A stretch of 64,000 nt of DNA from Niebla homalea (taxonomy: Eukaryota > Ascomycota > Lecanoromycetes > Lecanorales > Ramalinaceae). Below, piece after piece: positions 45,164 to 56,800 of this stretch. Position 1 is the first letter of the stretch. Each line of letters begins with the position of its first letter. The position numbers and the translations under genes are program-made. The DNA is taken from the NCBI GenBank assembly GCA_019925105.1, contig JAHGAU010000002.1, forward strand, positions 1,922,001 to 1,986,000, written 5' to 3'. Under the pieces are notes generated by a model. The model was not told the DNA's origin, searched no databases, and was given only the letters and a program-made list of their open reading frames with translations.

Positions 45164-48100
45164 ATGGCTTCTGTGTCTTTTGATGAGGGAAGCAGTGGGG
45201 CAGACTTGCCACCTTATCTCCTGTCATCATGGCGCCTTGACCCTCTTGATGAGAGTAACAGTGGTCGTCAACTTCGTGGTTTCACGACGTCTTCTATTTC
45301 CAAAGCGTTGATCGAGACCCAGCTCTCACTTTATGAAGCGACTCAAAGAAAGCGCGAGACCAAATCCACCCCTTCCCTCTCTTCTCTAGCAGTCAGCAAG
45401 GTGTTGCAATCCCTATTCGCCTCAGATTTTGATGAAAGGGACGCCAAAACGATATTGGAAAGCTTGGGCACCACGAATCTAAAGCAACTACTCAATGATC
45501 CATCTTTGACCTATCTCCAATTCCGACGACTATACGATTATCTATCTTCGAATTCATCTTTTGATTGCGAAAAGGAGATCGATATCGACAATGTCATCCT
45601 TCGGAACGAAAGACACATCCGCTCTCGAGGCAGGGATACTAATCAAGACGGCTACTATCTGCTTCATCTCAAGGACCTACCAAGACTTCTACCGGGGCAT
45701 ACCTTGCGTAGTCGGGGATATCTAGGTGTACCTGCAATGCCTCCAGTAGGAGGCCTGGAAACGTTTTACTTGGACCCTGACATGGACTGGCCCAACAAGA
45801 TTCATGGCAAAGACAGGTCTTTTGCCGAGACCTTTGAGCGAGTTACCAATGGCGTTCTCAAAGGCATGAATTGGAACAATGTACTTCTGGCTGGAGGGAT
45901 GGTTCTCTCAACACTGATGCATACACATCCAGTCATTGATGACCTACCTAGAATTCTTAATCCTGATCTCGATCTCTATCTCTACGGGCTAGGTGAGTGT
46001 GGATGCATGAGATGAGGATCATTTGGACAACTCAATCCAGATCCAAGACTATATAGCTCTACTACTAACAAATTACTCGTTAGATCCTGACGAAGCGAAC
46101 GCGAAGGTCGAACATATTCACCAAGTTTGGGCGCGTAATCTTCCACCTTGGATGACTGACCGATTAATTGTAAAAAATGCACGAACCATCACGTTCTTCA
46201 CAGATTTTCCACAACGGCGCATCCAAATAATCTTGAAGCTGATGCCCTCTCCCACCGACATATTGCTGAATTTTGACCTGGACGCTTGTGCGCTCGGGTT
46301 CAATGGGTCTCAAGTTGTCATGTTACCCAGATTTGTAAGGGCTCTCGAAACCGGATCATCAATGTTCACGATGGATCTGATCTGGGGACACCGTTTCGGT
46401 AATCGCGCAGCGACCCAGGAGACCAGGGTTTGTAAGTACGCTGATCGAGGATTTGGCATTAGGATTCTGCCATCCTATGCAAGATCCCTAGAACATGATT
46501 TCTGTTCAAGTGCAATCGCTGGATCAGACGTGAACGAATGGGAGACCAGTGAGCAAATGGGCAAGCAACATCCCTCTACACTAGAACGAAGGAACCGCTT
46601 TCCGCAGGGTAAGGAGCCTGGTTTGAAAACTTTGAAGCGAATTGCTTTTCTTGGGCGTGACTTCACACATCGGTTTGCATATGGCCTATCACCTTTGGTA
46701 CTACTACCAGAGGATTTAAAAGCACAGGACGCTTGCGGGACCGCTTCGAAGCCTGATCAAAAGTTACTTGCGTGCTGGAAGGAAAGAGTTAACATAGCGG
46801 AACCGAATGCTCGTGCTCGTCTAGGGAGAGGGGAAGGCGGCAAAAGGGCACGCTTTGGCATGGATGGACTGGATGGGGACTATGTTGAAGTAGGTCGACC
46901 TCCGCTACCAGATCGCCGCAAACTTCGGAAACTCTTCGTGTGCTGCGTGAATAAGCTTATGGACATTTGGGGTTCGGATGTATTCATTCAAACTGACAAC
47001 CTCTCCTTCCAGGGCCGTGTACCAGACATACGATGTGGTCTTGATAATTTCGAGAAGTTCGTCCGACATTCAGAAGCGTGGACGATGGACGCTCGTGGGC
47101 AAATCGACTTCAAGGATGATCCTTCGTCAGACTTCCCAGACGAGCAGAGCTATGACGACCCCCAGTATCAATGGAGCAGAGAGTTTTCCATCCACGATCA
47201 TTTCAAAGAGATTGACCAGGCAAATTTAGAATACTGGAGCGCTGTCAAAGCTGCCATCTGCGAGAAAGTTGGTATTCCTGCAAGGGTTGGAGGGTTCAGT
47301 GGTTATGCAGCTCGTATGTTGCGTCGGCGGGTGAGTTTCGCTTATCCCACTTTCTTTCGCAGATGTAATTGCTTCAAAGCCTTTATTTCAAGAACTTCTG
47401 TCACTGTCGAGGTTCAGTACAGCTTAGAAGACCACCACTCATTGATCTGCAGGTCCACGGTCATGATGTCGCATCCATAATGAGTAAACAGCTTACTATT
47501 CCTGTCGTCATCCCTGCCGATCTCGAATACTACATCCTACAAATTCTACCTTCACGCTATCCTGATCTCCCCGTCTCATTTACCTCTACACCATGCCTAA
47601 TTCCCCTACAAGACCCCTCTTCACCTTCCACAAACACTGGCATACCAGCTTTACAAACGATCGCGGGCGAGTCTGGAAACCTTCGCTGGTGGATAATTAC
47701 CAATGAATCGATATGGGAAGGGCAACACCGAGTAAGTGTGACTTGCCATCAACGTTATCCCGCAGACTTATGCAGAACACTCGCTCGGATCTCTGTTTCT
47801 CATCATCTTTTACTCCATCTTATCAGCGCGCTTACCCCATCCGCCATTTACTTTCACGTTCGAGCTTGTACCGTAATTGTGCGCCATGTCTGACCATCTC
47901 TGTCGTGCCTGTTCGTATAGGTCGTCGACGAAGTGTTCGAGCTTCTTTGGAGCCTCCATTACTGGCTGATGGAGCAATCCTCTTACAACACGCCTGGCGG
48001 CAGTGTCAGTACTGCCCGACCTGAATGCGTTCAGCACATCGCCCGCGCCTTCCGCCGCCGATGCATACTGCCCGAAGTCACTGACGAGGAGGAGCTTGGT

Positions 48101-48301
48101 TACGGCCTCCCCAGTTTGCGAGAAGCGATCCTCTTTCGTTCTTGGGCACTACGCAGCCCACCAAATCTGCAAAGAGACCATTTCTATTACAGAACGGACG
48201 CGCACGAGATCTTCGATGGCGATAGAGTGAGGTATCCGTTTGAGGATGAATTGTTCTGGGAGAGTGATTACGAAGGGTTGAGGATGTCGCAGAGGGCATA
48301 G
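45164..48301 (+). CDS. Conserved fungal protein of unknown function, 911 aa
   Basis: Four exons (45164-45992, 46084-47330, 47453-47731, 47921-48301) with matching phases. Intron 1 (91 nt) has a CTACTAAC branch site and joins DLYLYGL to DPDEANAKVEHIHQVW. Notable blocks: DLPRLLPGHTLRSRGYLGVP, FAETFERVTNGVLKGMNWNN, LAGGMVLSTLMH, KNARTITFF, RIQIILKLMPSPTDILLNFDLDACALGF, and VMLPRFVRALETGSSMFTMDLIWGHR. It has no signal peptide, membrane helix or nucleotide-binding motif, so it is probably cytosolic or nuclear. The pattern GG(M/A)...D.DLY.YGL resembles a family of large fungal proteins I cannot assign a function to; a nucleotidyltransferase-like fold is conceivable from the GG...D-x-D arrangement but is speculation. 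Intact between two RIP islands. Confidence 0.75.
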
Positions 48302-48712
48302 AGGACGAGCATGGAAGAAGGTTCTGGTTCCAAAGCGAACTTGTGCATGTGATGTACATGCAGTGAGAAGCCTTGAGGTTGAAAACACATCTCTTGCTGT
48401 CCTTGCAAGTTGCTCCAGGAGGCGAGAGCCGTTCACAATTGAAAAGCTTTTACTCCGAGATTGCAGCAGCATCGATTGGGCAGAATATATGTATTATCCG
48501 ACTCGTGTTCAATCGATAGTCACGTACCTACTCTGACAGTCATGGCCATCCATGATGAATACGACGTTAAACTTTGACAGACCTTGCAAAGATGAGCCAC
48601 GGTGACCCCCCATCTCCTCCTTTCATGGCGATGGCGAACCCATTCAAAGCCCACGTCAATCCACGCCCACCCCCCTCTGTCTCCCTCCGAACCTCCCTCC
48701 AACCCACTCCGG

Positions 48713-48812
48713 GTCCTGCTCTTTCACCACACTCCCCTTCAATCTTCCGCACTTCTCACCCGGTCCTGCTCTTTCACCACACTCCCCTTCAATCTTCCGC
48801 ACTTCTCACCCG
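48713..48812. repeat. 50-bp tandem duplication
   Basis: Two adjacent identical 50-bp copies beginning GTCCTGCTCTTTCACCACAC, at 48713-48762 and 48763-48812 (the second loses identity in its last bases). It sits in the pyrimidine-rich part of the tract. Confidence 0.9.
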
Positions 48813-48933
48813 GTCCTCCCCCACCCCTCCCAAAGGGAATCAACCCCCCACCCCTTCCTCTCCCACCACCGAAAAAAAAAAACAAAAAGAACCTTACCTC
48901 AACCGCCACCTCGACGCATGCATGCATGCTCCA

Positions 48934-48968
48934 CACTCCCCACTCCCCACTCCCCACTCCCCACTCCC
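48934..48968. repeat. short tandem array of CACTCCC(C)
   Basis: Four to five head-to-tail copies of CACTCCCC, preceded by GCATGCATGCATGC. Part of the same pyrimidine-rich tract. Confidence 0.85.
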
Positions 48969-49226
48969 TTGTAGCCTTCCCTCCTTATATCCTTCCCCAC
49001 TTCCCACTCCCTTATATCCTTATATCCTTCCCCACTCCCTACCTTCCCTCCCTCCTCCCTTCCCCATTACTACAACCAACCAACCCCCTCCCCCCCCGCG
49101 GGGTTGATTACTGAATCACTTACTTACACACACGATACCTCGTCTATCTAGCGCATACGAAGCGGGTGAAGTCGGTTGCTTGAGCGGCCTGGCCGGGCGG
49201 CCATCGGTTCTCGCCATGAGGTGTTA

Positions 49227-49365
49227 AGGAGGAGAGATTGAGGAGGAGGGATTGACGGGGGGATTGAGGGGGAGGGATTGATGAGGAGGGATTGACGGGG
49301 AGGGATTGAGGGGGAGGGATTGATGAGGAGGGATTGATGAGGAGCAATCCAGAGGAGCAATCCAG
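49227..49365. repeat. purine-rich minisatellite (GGAGGGATTGA units)
   Basis: About ten imperfect copies of GAGGGATTGA(T/C/G)G(A/G)G follow each other, ending in two GAGCAATCCAG units. All bases but the ATT core are purines, so the array is a candidate for triplex or G-rich secondary structure. Confidence 0.85.
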
Positions 49366-50124
49366 GAGGTCAGTTTCTGCGGGAGGGGAAGGTGGGATGG
49401 GGTGAGGTGGGGTGGACGCAATGAGGAAAGAGGGATTAAGTGATTTTTAGTGGAGGGGTTTTTGTAATCCGCGGTTCGGGGTGGTTTGACTTGGTTTGAT
49501 AGGATTGGGAAGGATTGGGAAGGGGAAGGGGAATGTTGGTGCTGACTACCATACATCCACAGCCCAGCGAGGTGATAGTTTTCACTGTGTGCCCTTGTTT
49601 GTTGGGAAGGCAGGGAAGGGCCATTGTGATATTTGCCAGTACTGAGACTTTTTGCTTTTGGGGGGTTTGGGTGATGTGGAAGGCTGCGGAAAGAGTTGAG
49701 GGAAAGGGGGAAGGGGGAAGGGGGGGGGGAATAGGAGGACGTGCACTACCGTGTTGTTTCAACTGTGGAGGCGGTGGTGGATCCGAAAGGTAAGCTGGAG
49801 GTTGGGATTAGGTTAAAGGGCATGGAACTGGAGGAAAGGGGGGGTTAGCTGTTTGGTAGATGTTGATTTGATGATTCAGCGAGATGATTGGGGCGTGTAG
49901 TAAGTGTGTGCGTCCCATCTCGATGGTTCAAGGTGATGAATTATGGACTTTCCCAATGACTCAGCTTAAATTCTGGACATCGCAAGAGAACGAGATGAGT
50001 AAGAGAGAGCGTAAGATTACTAATATGCATGCCTCAAGAGCAGAAGACCATTCACAAATGAAAAATTGCGATCCATATGGGCCGAACCTCCATCTCAGAC
50101 CCCTACCATCTTCCCACTCATCTC

Positions 50125-51150
50125 TCACAATTCCTGCTCCTTGGCTTCATCGAACGCCCACCCCGCATACCCATATTCAAATTCACCTGACTCGCTCGGG
50201 CTCACTTGCTCTGATATCGATGCCCCCTCCAGATACAAGCCGCCCTTCCCCTCCAAGTCGCCCGACACAGCACCATACACACTAGTCGCACACGCTTGCT
50301 CCAAGCTCGACAGATACTTCTGCATCCGCTTGTTGCCCCCCTCGGGCGTAAATACCTTCATTTCCTCTGCGGAGTGGATCTGTAGATTTGGGCTCTCGAA
50401 CGCACCGGGATGGACGCTGTACCCATGCAGGCCTCGTGAGCCATAGAGGCGTTCGATCTGGTTGATCATGTAAATCGTCGCCGTCTTGGAGGACCCGTAG
50501 GCGAGCCAGCCGTTATACTGCCCCCCCTTGGGGCCTTGCCAATCCGGGTTCGAGAGATTTAGTGGGGAATAGCGGTGTCCGGCGCTAGAGACCGAAACGA
50601 CGCGGGAATGGAAGGCTGGGGTAGAGGAGGCGAGCAATGCGGGGCAAAGCAGGGAAAAGAGCAGGAAGTGGGCGAGGTGGTTGGTTTGGAATTGGAGCTC
50701 GTGGCCGTCGTCGGGGGTGATGGTGTAAGGGGTGTTCATCACGGCGGCGTTGTTGATGAGGATGTGGAGCTTGTGGGAAGAGTGGGCGAGAAATCCGGCG
50801 GCGCAGGATCGGACGCTGGAGAGGCTTGTGTGGTCCATGTGAAGGAGGTGGATGCGGTTTGTGGAGATTGTGGTGGAGCCGATTGCGTCCTTGGCCTTGG
50901 TGAGGTTGCGGGCGGTGCCGTAGATGGTTGCGCCGGTGGAGGCAAGAGCCCGGACGGTCTCGACGCCAATGCCGGCAGAGACACCGGTGATGAGGATGAC
51001 TTTGTCTGACCAGGCATTGGTAAGATTTTCGTCTTTGATAATCTGCCTGCCGGTCACGCGCGAGTCGCCGGGACCATTGAGAACTTCCCAACGATTGCGG
51101 GTAGCATAGCGGCCAGTCAATTGAAATGGGTCGCGCGAGATGAGAGACAT
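50125..51150 (-). CDS. Short-chain dehydrogenase/reductase (WWOX/retinol-dehydrogenase-like)
   Basis: Single exon, ATG 51150, 341 residues. Rossmann motif VILITGVSAGIG (TGxxxGIG at 55-62), NNAA at 133-136, catalytic Ser in VSVSSAGH near 188, and the active-site YGSSK with Tyr 218 and Lys 222. The post-catalytic SVHPGAFESPNLQ loop matches classical SDRs of the WWOX/RDH-like group. It is NAD(P)-dependent; the substrate cannot be told. No signal peptide. The ~40-residue N-terminal extension before the Rossmann fold is as in many fungal members. The gene is intact and lies between the low-complexity tract and the large repeat block. Confidence 0.88.
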   Translation of the reverse strand: MSLISRDPFQLTGRYATRNRWEVLNGPGDSRVTGRQIIKDENLTNAWSDKVILITGVSAGIGVETVRALASTGATIYGTARNLTKAKDAIGSTTISTNRIHLLHMDHTSLSSVRSCAAGFLAHSSHKLHILINNAAVMNTPYTITPDDGHELQFQTNHLAHFLLFSLLCPALLASSTPAFHSRVVSVSSAGHRYSPLNLSNPDWQGPKGGQYNGWLAYGSSKTATIYMINQIERLYGSRGLHGYSVHPGAFESPNLQIHSAEEMKVFTPEGGNKRMQKYLSSLEQACATSVYGAVSGDLEGKGGLYLEGASISEQVSPSESGEFEYGYAGWAFDEAKEQEL

Positions 51151-51843
51151 GGTTCAATAGCAGAGGGAAGTCTGGACAAGGGGCTTTTCCTAAAAGTAGA
51201 CGCCTTGAAAAAAAGCCTGATGCAGCATAGGGATGTGATACGGAGACACTCTCAACTGTTCGAATTCATTGAGCAGCCGGGATAGAAGATTTAGGACGTA
51301 ATGAAAAGTGGCTGGCAAAAAGATATGGCTCTTCAAACGGATTCAAAAATGAAACATTTTATGGTTTTTCCTGAAGCGTGCTCGCTACCATGCGTGGCAG
51401 ATCTTTCCTAGAAATGTCTGTCACAGATTCCTTTTGCAGGCCCCACCTTAAATGTGCTGGCATTCTACAGCCACTGCGGCTTGGAGAACCCACTGATGCT
51501 GCTAATTGAACTGACCCTCTTCTTTGGCAGCCGCTCTATGTGGCCGACAGCACAAGAATGAAAGGACAGAGCATTTACTCCACACGGTCGTCGCCAAGCA
51601 GTAAAAGACATGGACAATATGGGAGCAGCAAGGAAATAGACGCTTGTGGCGTAGTTGAGGGTCTGAGGAGTAGGTCTATCGATTTCCGAACACCGCAACT
51701 ACCTATGATGTACGTCCTCATGTCCTTAATTGACAGCCACCAAGGTCCGAGGGTCCATGGGCAAGAAGGAAAACGATTGACCCCATCTTGACAATCTTGC
51801 CCATTCGCTGGTGCCAAGAGTATCAGCCGGCTCTACGGATTTA
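51151..51843. other. upstream region of the SDR gene
   Basis: About 690 bases with ordinary composition and no supported gene (frames at 51465-51817 have no features). It ends exactly where the TIR at 51844 begins. Confidence 0.45.
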
Positions 51844-51899
51844 GCGCGAGCAAGTTGCTTGAGAATCCTTGGCATTATTTTTTGCGCGCACCCACTTTA
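51844..51899. repeat. second copy of the 56-bp TIR, left border of the repeat block
   Basis: GCGCGAGCAAGTTGCTTGAG followed by AATCCTTGGCATTATTTTTT and GCGCGCACCCACTTT closely matches the TIRs of the 444-bp element at 30.9 kb and is likewise preceded by TA (51842-51843). No matching inverted end is present before the window edge, so the parent element is either cut by later insertions or extends past 64000. Confidence 0.85.
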
Positions 51900-53512
51900 G
51901 GGTTTTGTATACGATTCCCATATAAATTACCAACGTTTTTGCGCCGTTACCACTATAGTCCGTAATATTTAAGCAATTGGCCTATCCAGGCAATTGCGAC
52001 CCCCTATAGCACTTAAACGACGGGCCAAAAAGGCCGCTCCCCTACCACTTAACCCCTCTTAATAACCCTAAACGCCGTTTCCTTAAGGCAATACGCTTAT
52101 TATCCCTATTTATAGGTATTTAAGTACTCGCTTTAAGGGTAAAAAAGCCTTATTATTTAAAGATAAGCTCGCTTTAATTACGGAGTAAAAGCAGGAACAA
52201 AAAAAGGTTCAGCGGAAAGAGAAAAAAGCCGTTTAAGCTTAAAATAGGGTATTTATAAGACCGATTAAGGGTGGTAATAATAATCCTTTTAAGCCTGAAA
52301 AAGGCCTTAATAAAGGGCTTAATAAAGGGCCGGAGAAGGTAGGATATATATCCCTTAATGCCCTCGATATAAATACGGTTATTAATACCCTTAAGAAAAG
52401 TAATACCCTTCTTAATAATAATATCCTTAAGAGGATATTTACCCCTGCTGGTTATAACGTTATTATTAATATTTACCCTCTTAAATTCACCCTTAAGGGC
52501 CGTTAAGTCGTACCCTTTAAGTTACTCCGGAAGACGTAAAATCCTTTAAACCTTAAATAATATATAAGTATTATAACGGCCTTAAAAGCTATTAAAATAA
52601 GGGAGGCTTTTAAGGACTTTAAACCGGAGGTATAAGGAACAGTTCTTAAAGCCTTTATAATAAATAATACTTTATAGGGTGGGACTTAAAGTAAAAATAA
52701 AGATAATAAGAACGGTAAGGGTAAACGTAATAAGAACGGTAAGGGGAACGGTAAGGATAAAGAGGACTTTAATCCAGATATTTAAAAGGTGGAAAATTTC
52801 TTTAAATATTAAAATATACCGTTCTTTTTTTATATCTTTATAAAGCTTAAGGTTAAGAAAGGCTTAATACGGACGTTAAGGTAGTTTTTATAAGTCGGTA
52901 TAAACCTTTAAACTGTTAGAGTGCAAGCCCCTCTGGGGTAGTTGGAAGGTAAAGGGTATATTACGTATAATTAAAGATATTAAAATACAGAGGTATAGGA
53001 GTGAAAAAGCTGAAGGCCTTAATATACCTAATTGGTAATACTCCTGGGTGCCGGATTAACCCCGGGTTTGGCCCGGGGTAGACCCGATAAGGCTTACTTT
53101 TAAGCTATAAATACCTTTAAACCCTAATATTACCCCCCCTCTTAAGAAAGGCTCGCCTTTAAACTTATAAATACACTGAAAAAGAAAAATTTTAAACTTA
53201 AAATCACCTTTTTTACCCATTACTTATAAACCGGGTAACTGAAATAAGGTCTATATACCATCCGGCTTACCCGTTATTGGTTAACCCGGTAAGTAATATA
53301 AGAATATATTAGATAGGTCCGCCGGCTCACAGCTGGCGGGGCTAGTCAAAAGGGGTTTATAGAAGACGTAAAGTATAACTATAGATTTAATACTCAAATT
53401 CAAAAGATAGATTAATTCTTAAGGAACTATAAACTGGTTAAACGCAGGCCTATCCCAAATAACCGGTCTTAAAGGTAGCTTAAACCATAATAATAATAAC
53501 TTTAACCCCGGT
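51900..53512. mobile_element. decayed transposon sequence, including an LTR-related fragment
   Basis: AT-rich, stop-filled sequence that keeps islands of coding-like, lysine-rich text on the plus strand (52000-52250 and 52690-52790), probably the body of the element whose TIR lies at 51844. At 53305-53440 a stretch (GTCCGCCGGC...GGCGGGGCTAGT..., TATAGAAGACGTAA, GATTAATTCTTAAGGAACT) is a diverged relative of the 346-bp LTR that starts at 53518. A partial palindrome, TTACCCG...CCGGTAA, lies at about 53266-53292 and recurs at 61365-61393. Confidence 0.5.
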
Positions 53513-53517
53513 TATAA

Positions 53518-53863
53518 TGTTAAACTGACTCCGCTGGCGGTACGCCGGCGGGACTAATAAAGGTGGATATAGAAGACGTAACGTTACGGTCTAGATACTT
53601 AAGTATTATTTTAATAAGTAGATTAATAATAAGATTAATTCTTAAGGAACTTAAAAAGAAATGGGGCATAGCCTTTACTTAAGGTAAAGGTAATAATTAC
53701 CCCGCTTTACGCCTGTTAAGCTACGGCTTATAAATAACGTATATTAAGGCCATTGTTAAGGCCTTTTATTAAGGCTTTTTATTAAGGCTTAACGGCTTAC
53801 TTTAACGTAATAATATAACGTATTATTATAACGCCGGCGTAAAAATAATATTAATTATTAATA
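53518..53863 (-). repeat. LTR (3' LTR relative to pol)
   Basis: 346 bp, begins TGTTAAACTGACTCCGCTGG on the plus strand. Its right part is heavily mutated (the terminal TAACA reads TAATA), its left part well preserved; the opposite LTR shows the reverse pattern, so each end helps define the other. Confidence 0.9.
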
Positions 53864-56800
53864 ATTATTTCCCTTTTTATATATTGGTTTCTAAGGTATA
53901 AAAAGATATATTTAAAAAGTTAACGTAAAACCGATTAAGTATAAGGCTTATTAAAAACCTATTATTAAACTTAATAAGAAAAGGATAAAAAGAAAAGAAT
54001 CCTTAAATATATATACGAATATAATAATATTTATCCAATAATAATATAATAAAGATATTTTACGTTAATAAATAATTAATGTAATTTATAAAACTTATTA
54101 AAAACCTTTTTATAAAACCTAATAAAAAAAGGTAAATAAGAAAAGAGTCTTTATGGTATTAATTAATAATTACTTAAGGCTTTATTATTAATTTATTACG
54201 CTATAATAAAAATAAACATTATTATAAAAACAATATATAATTATAATAAGGTTTTTATTTTATTTTAAACTTTTTCTTTTTTTTCTTTAATAATTTTAAT
54301 CGCTTTTATAAGTATAATATATTAAAGGTTTATATGAGTATTTATAAGTTAATACGCGTATAATTATATACCTTTATTATTTATATTATTATTATAATAA
54401 GTAACGTTAACGTTATATAAATATTTTACTTACGTTAATAATCCGTTTATTTTTATTTATTAATAAAATATATAAGTTTACTTTAATCTTTAAGTAATAT
54501 AATATATATACGATAATATATCGTTAACGTAAATATAAATATAATATTAATAATATATATAGTAATACCTTATTTAACCTATTTTTTATAGGATAAATTT
54601 TCATATTAACGGGGCCCCATACTTTACCGTAGGTATTATAATAAATAATATTTAAGCCGTTATATCCCTATAAGTATCCTTAATATTATTATAGCGTTAT
54701 TATCTTAATATATATATAGTTCCCGGATTAACTTTAACCCCGGGTAATTCGGTAATTACGTAAGTAACGTTACGCCGGTTCGTTATTTATTAGGGCGTTC
54801 GTTTAATACGTATGGAAGTATAAAAAGATCCTTTAGGATTTAAAAGTTTTCTGGTTAAATACTAATTAAATACCAGTAATGGCCGGCCGTACGGAATATA
54901 TACTCCGCCAGGTTATTATAAAAACTAAAAGGGAAACTTCGGTTCTTTAAATAAAGAGAAATATGTTTACCGTACGTACGGTAACGGCGGAGGAAAAAAT
55001 CCGTTTCCTTAAAGAATAAATAAATATATTTAATCCGTTTACGGCGTAATAGCGTTAACATTTAATAATTAAATTAAATTATTATAGAAAGTCCGGGCTT
55101 TCCATCGTTAATCGATCCGTTAAAGGATTTATCTTTAAGTCCCGGCGTATTATTAATAATAAAAAAATCTGATTCTAAGCTTTTAAATACGTATAACTTA
55201 AGCTTTAACCCGTTTAAAGAAAAGGAAAAAAAGGTTATGCCCTTTTTAATAATGCCGTTAAAAAAATCGGCTTTAACTTTTAAAAATAATACCTTAAAAT
55301 TAAATTAAAAAGCCTTTCCGGTAAGCAATATTAAAAAAAGGTTTTTAATTAAAACAAAAAAAAAAACGGAAAGGAAAAAAAGAAAAAGAATAAAAAAAAT
55401 ATAATATTTTTATACTTATTTTTAACCTCGTTAACCTATTTATAAAGGGAAAAGGCCCGCGTTAACGCGGAACTATAAATTATTCTTTTATTTTTATACG
55501 TTAATATTATTAAAGTTTAACGTTAAACGTTAAAATTAATAACGTTAAGCGTTAAACGCTTATAATCTATATATTATTAAAAAGTAATAAAACGGATAAT
55601 ATTATTAAAGCTATTAATATGTTAACGTAAACTTAATAAATATATTTATTAATCTTTTATTATTTTAAATAACTTTATTTCTTTAACTTTATTTATTTAA
55701 TATTTTTTTAATAACGCGTTAAACGTTTATAATTTAACGTTTATATTTCTTCGCTTTTTTTAATATTATTACGGTTATTATTAAAGTTATTCTTATTAAG
55801 TATAATATTATAATAAAAATAATTATTTCCATAACGCCGGTTTATCCGCGTACGTAATACCCGTAATAAGTAAAGTTATTAATTAAAGTTTAAACTCTAG
55901 TAATCTTACGGGAGGATAACGTATAAAGGGTAAATAATTATAATATTAATTATATATATAACTATTAACCATATATATAATTTCCGCCATCGTAACGCTA
56001 TAACCTTATTTACGTCTTTTTTTATTCTATATTATTTTATTATATTATTCCCGTAATTCTTAAGAATACTTTAAGTTTACTTCCGGTATTTATTAATTAT
56101 ATTTAAAGCCTTAATTAATTTATTTAATTTAATATTAAATGCCCTTTTTATTTTTAATTTTATTAATAATTTCTTTAATTATTTATTCTTTTTCGTTATT
56201 AATTAATTTAAATATTTATATTATAGTTTCCGCCGTTTAATTATTAACGTAAATATAATAAGGCTTTAAAAAAGAAATATAAATAATAAAGTAAATTTAA
56301 TAAATAATAAAAAGGAATAAATAATACGTTTACGTTTTAATTTTATTATTAATTTTAAAAAGTTTTATAAATCGGGGCGTAAGTTTTTTATTTAATTACT
56401 TTAATTTAAGGTTTTTAATATTTAATATTATTAAATTATTAACGTTATATAATTTTAACTTATATTTTTTATTATACGTCTTTTAAGTTAATTTAATAAT
56501 ATAACGTTATCGGTCCGTTAATATTAATCGCATTTTATATAATATTTTAACTTTATTTTTTATTATAAGTATCTCTTTTTTTATAGGTTTATCCTTAAAT
56601 TTAAAATAAATATTTAGATTATAATTATATATCGTTATAAAGGGATTATAGCTTAAAGTTAAATATTTTAAGTTTATATAAATAAATTTAATTAAAAAGA
56701 GTAACCTTATTTAATTTATTTATTTAAAGTTAATAAAAATCCTTAAATATTATTTAAAACCTTAATTTTAACGCTTTATTTAATTATTTATTTATAAATA

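Larger units (their letters stand above)
48302..50124. other. low-complexity intergenic tract with strand-composition switch
   Basis: From about 48600 to 49100 the plus strand is pyrimidine-rich (C and T), and from about 49200 to 49870 it is purine-rich (G and A). Long frames through it (48574-49114, 49224-49762) are artefacts of the biased composition. The repeats are listed separately. Nothing resembling a gene is seen. Confidence 0.65.

Noticed and set aside
48574..49114. Pro/Ser-rich plus-strand frames
   Set aside because: Produced by pyrimidine-rich repeats in all frames; no sign of a real protein.
50575..51157. Plus-strand and second minus-strand frames over the SDR gene
   Set aside because: Shadows of the GC-rich SDR coding frame that carries all catalytic motifs.
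54855..55061. 68-codon minus-strand frame inside the LTR element
   Set aside because: Chance opening in RIP-mutated DNA; no match to gag or pol motifs that I can see.
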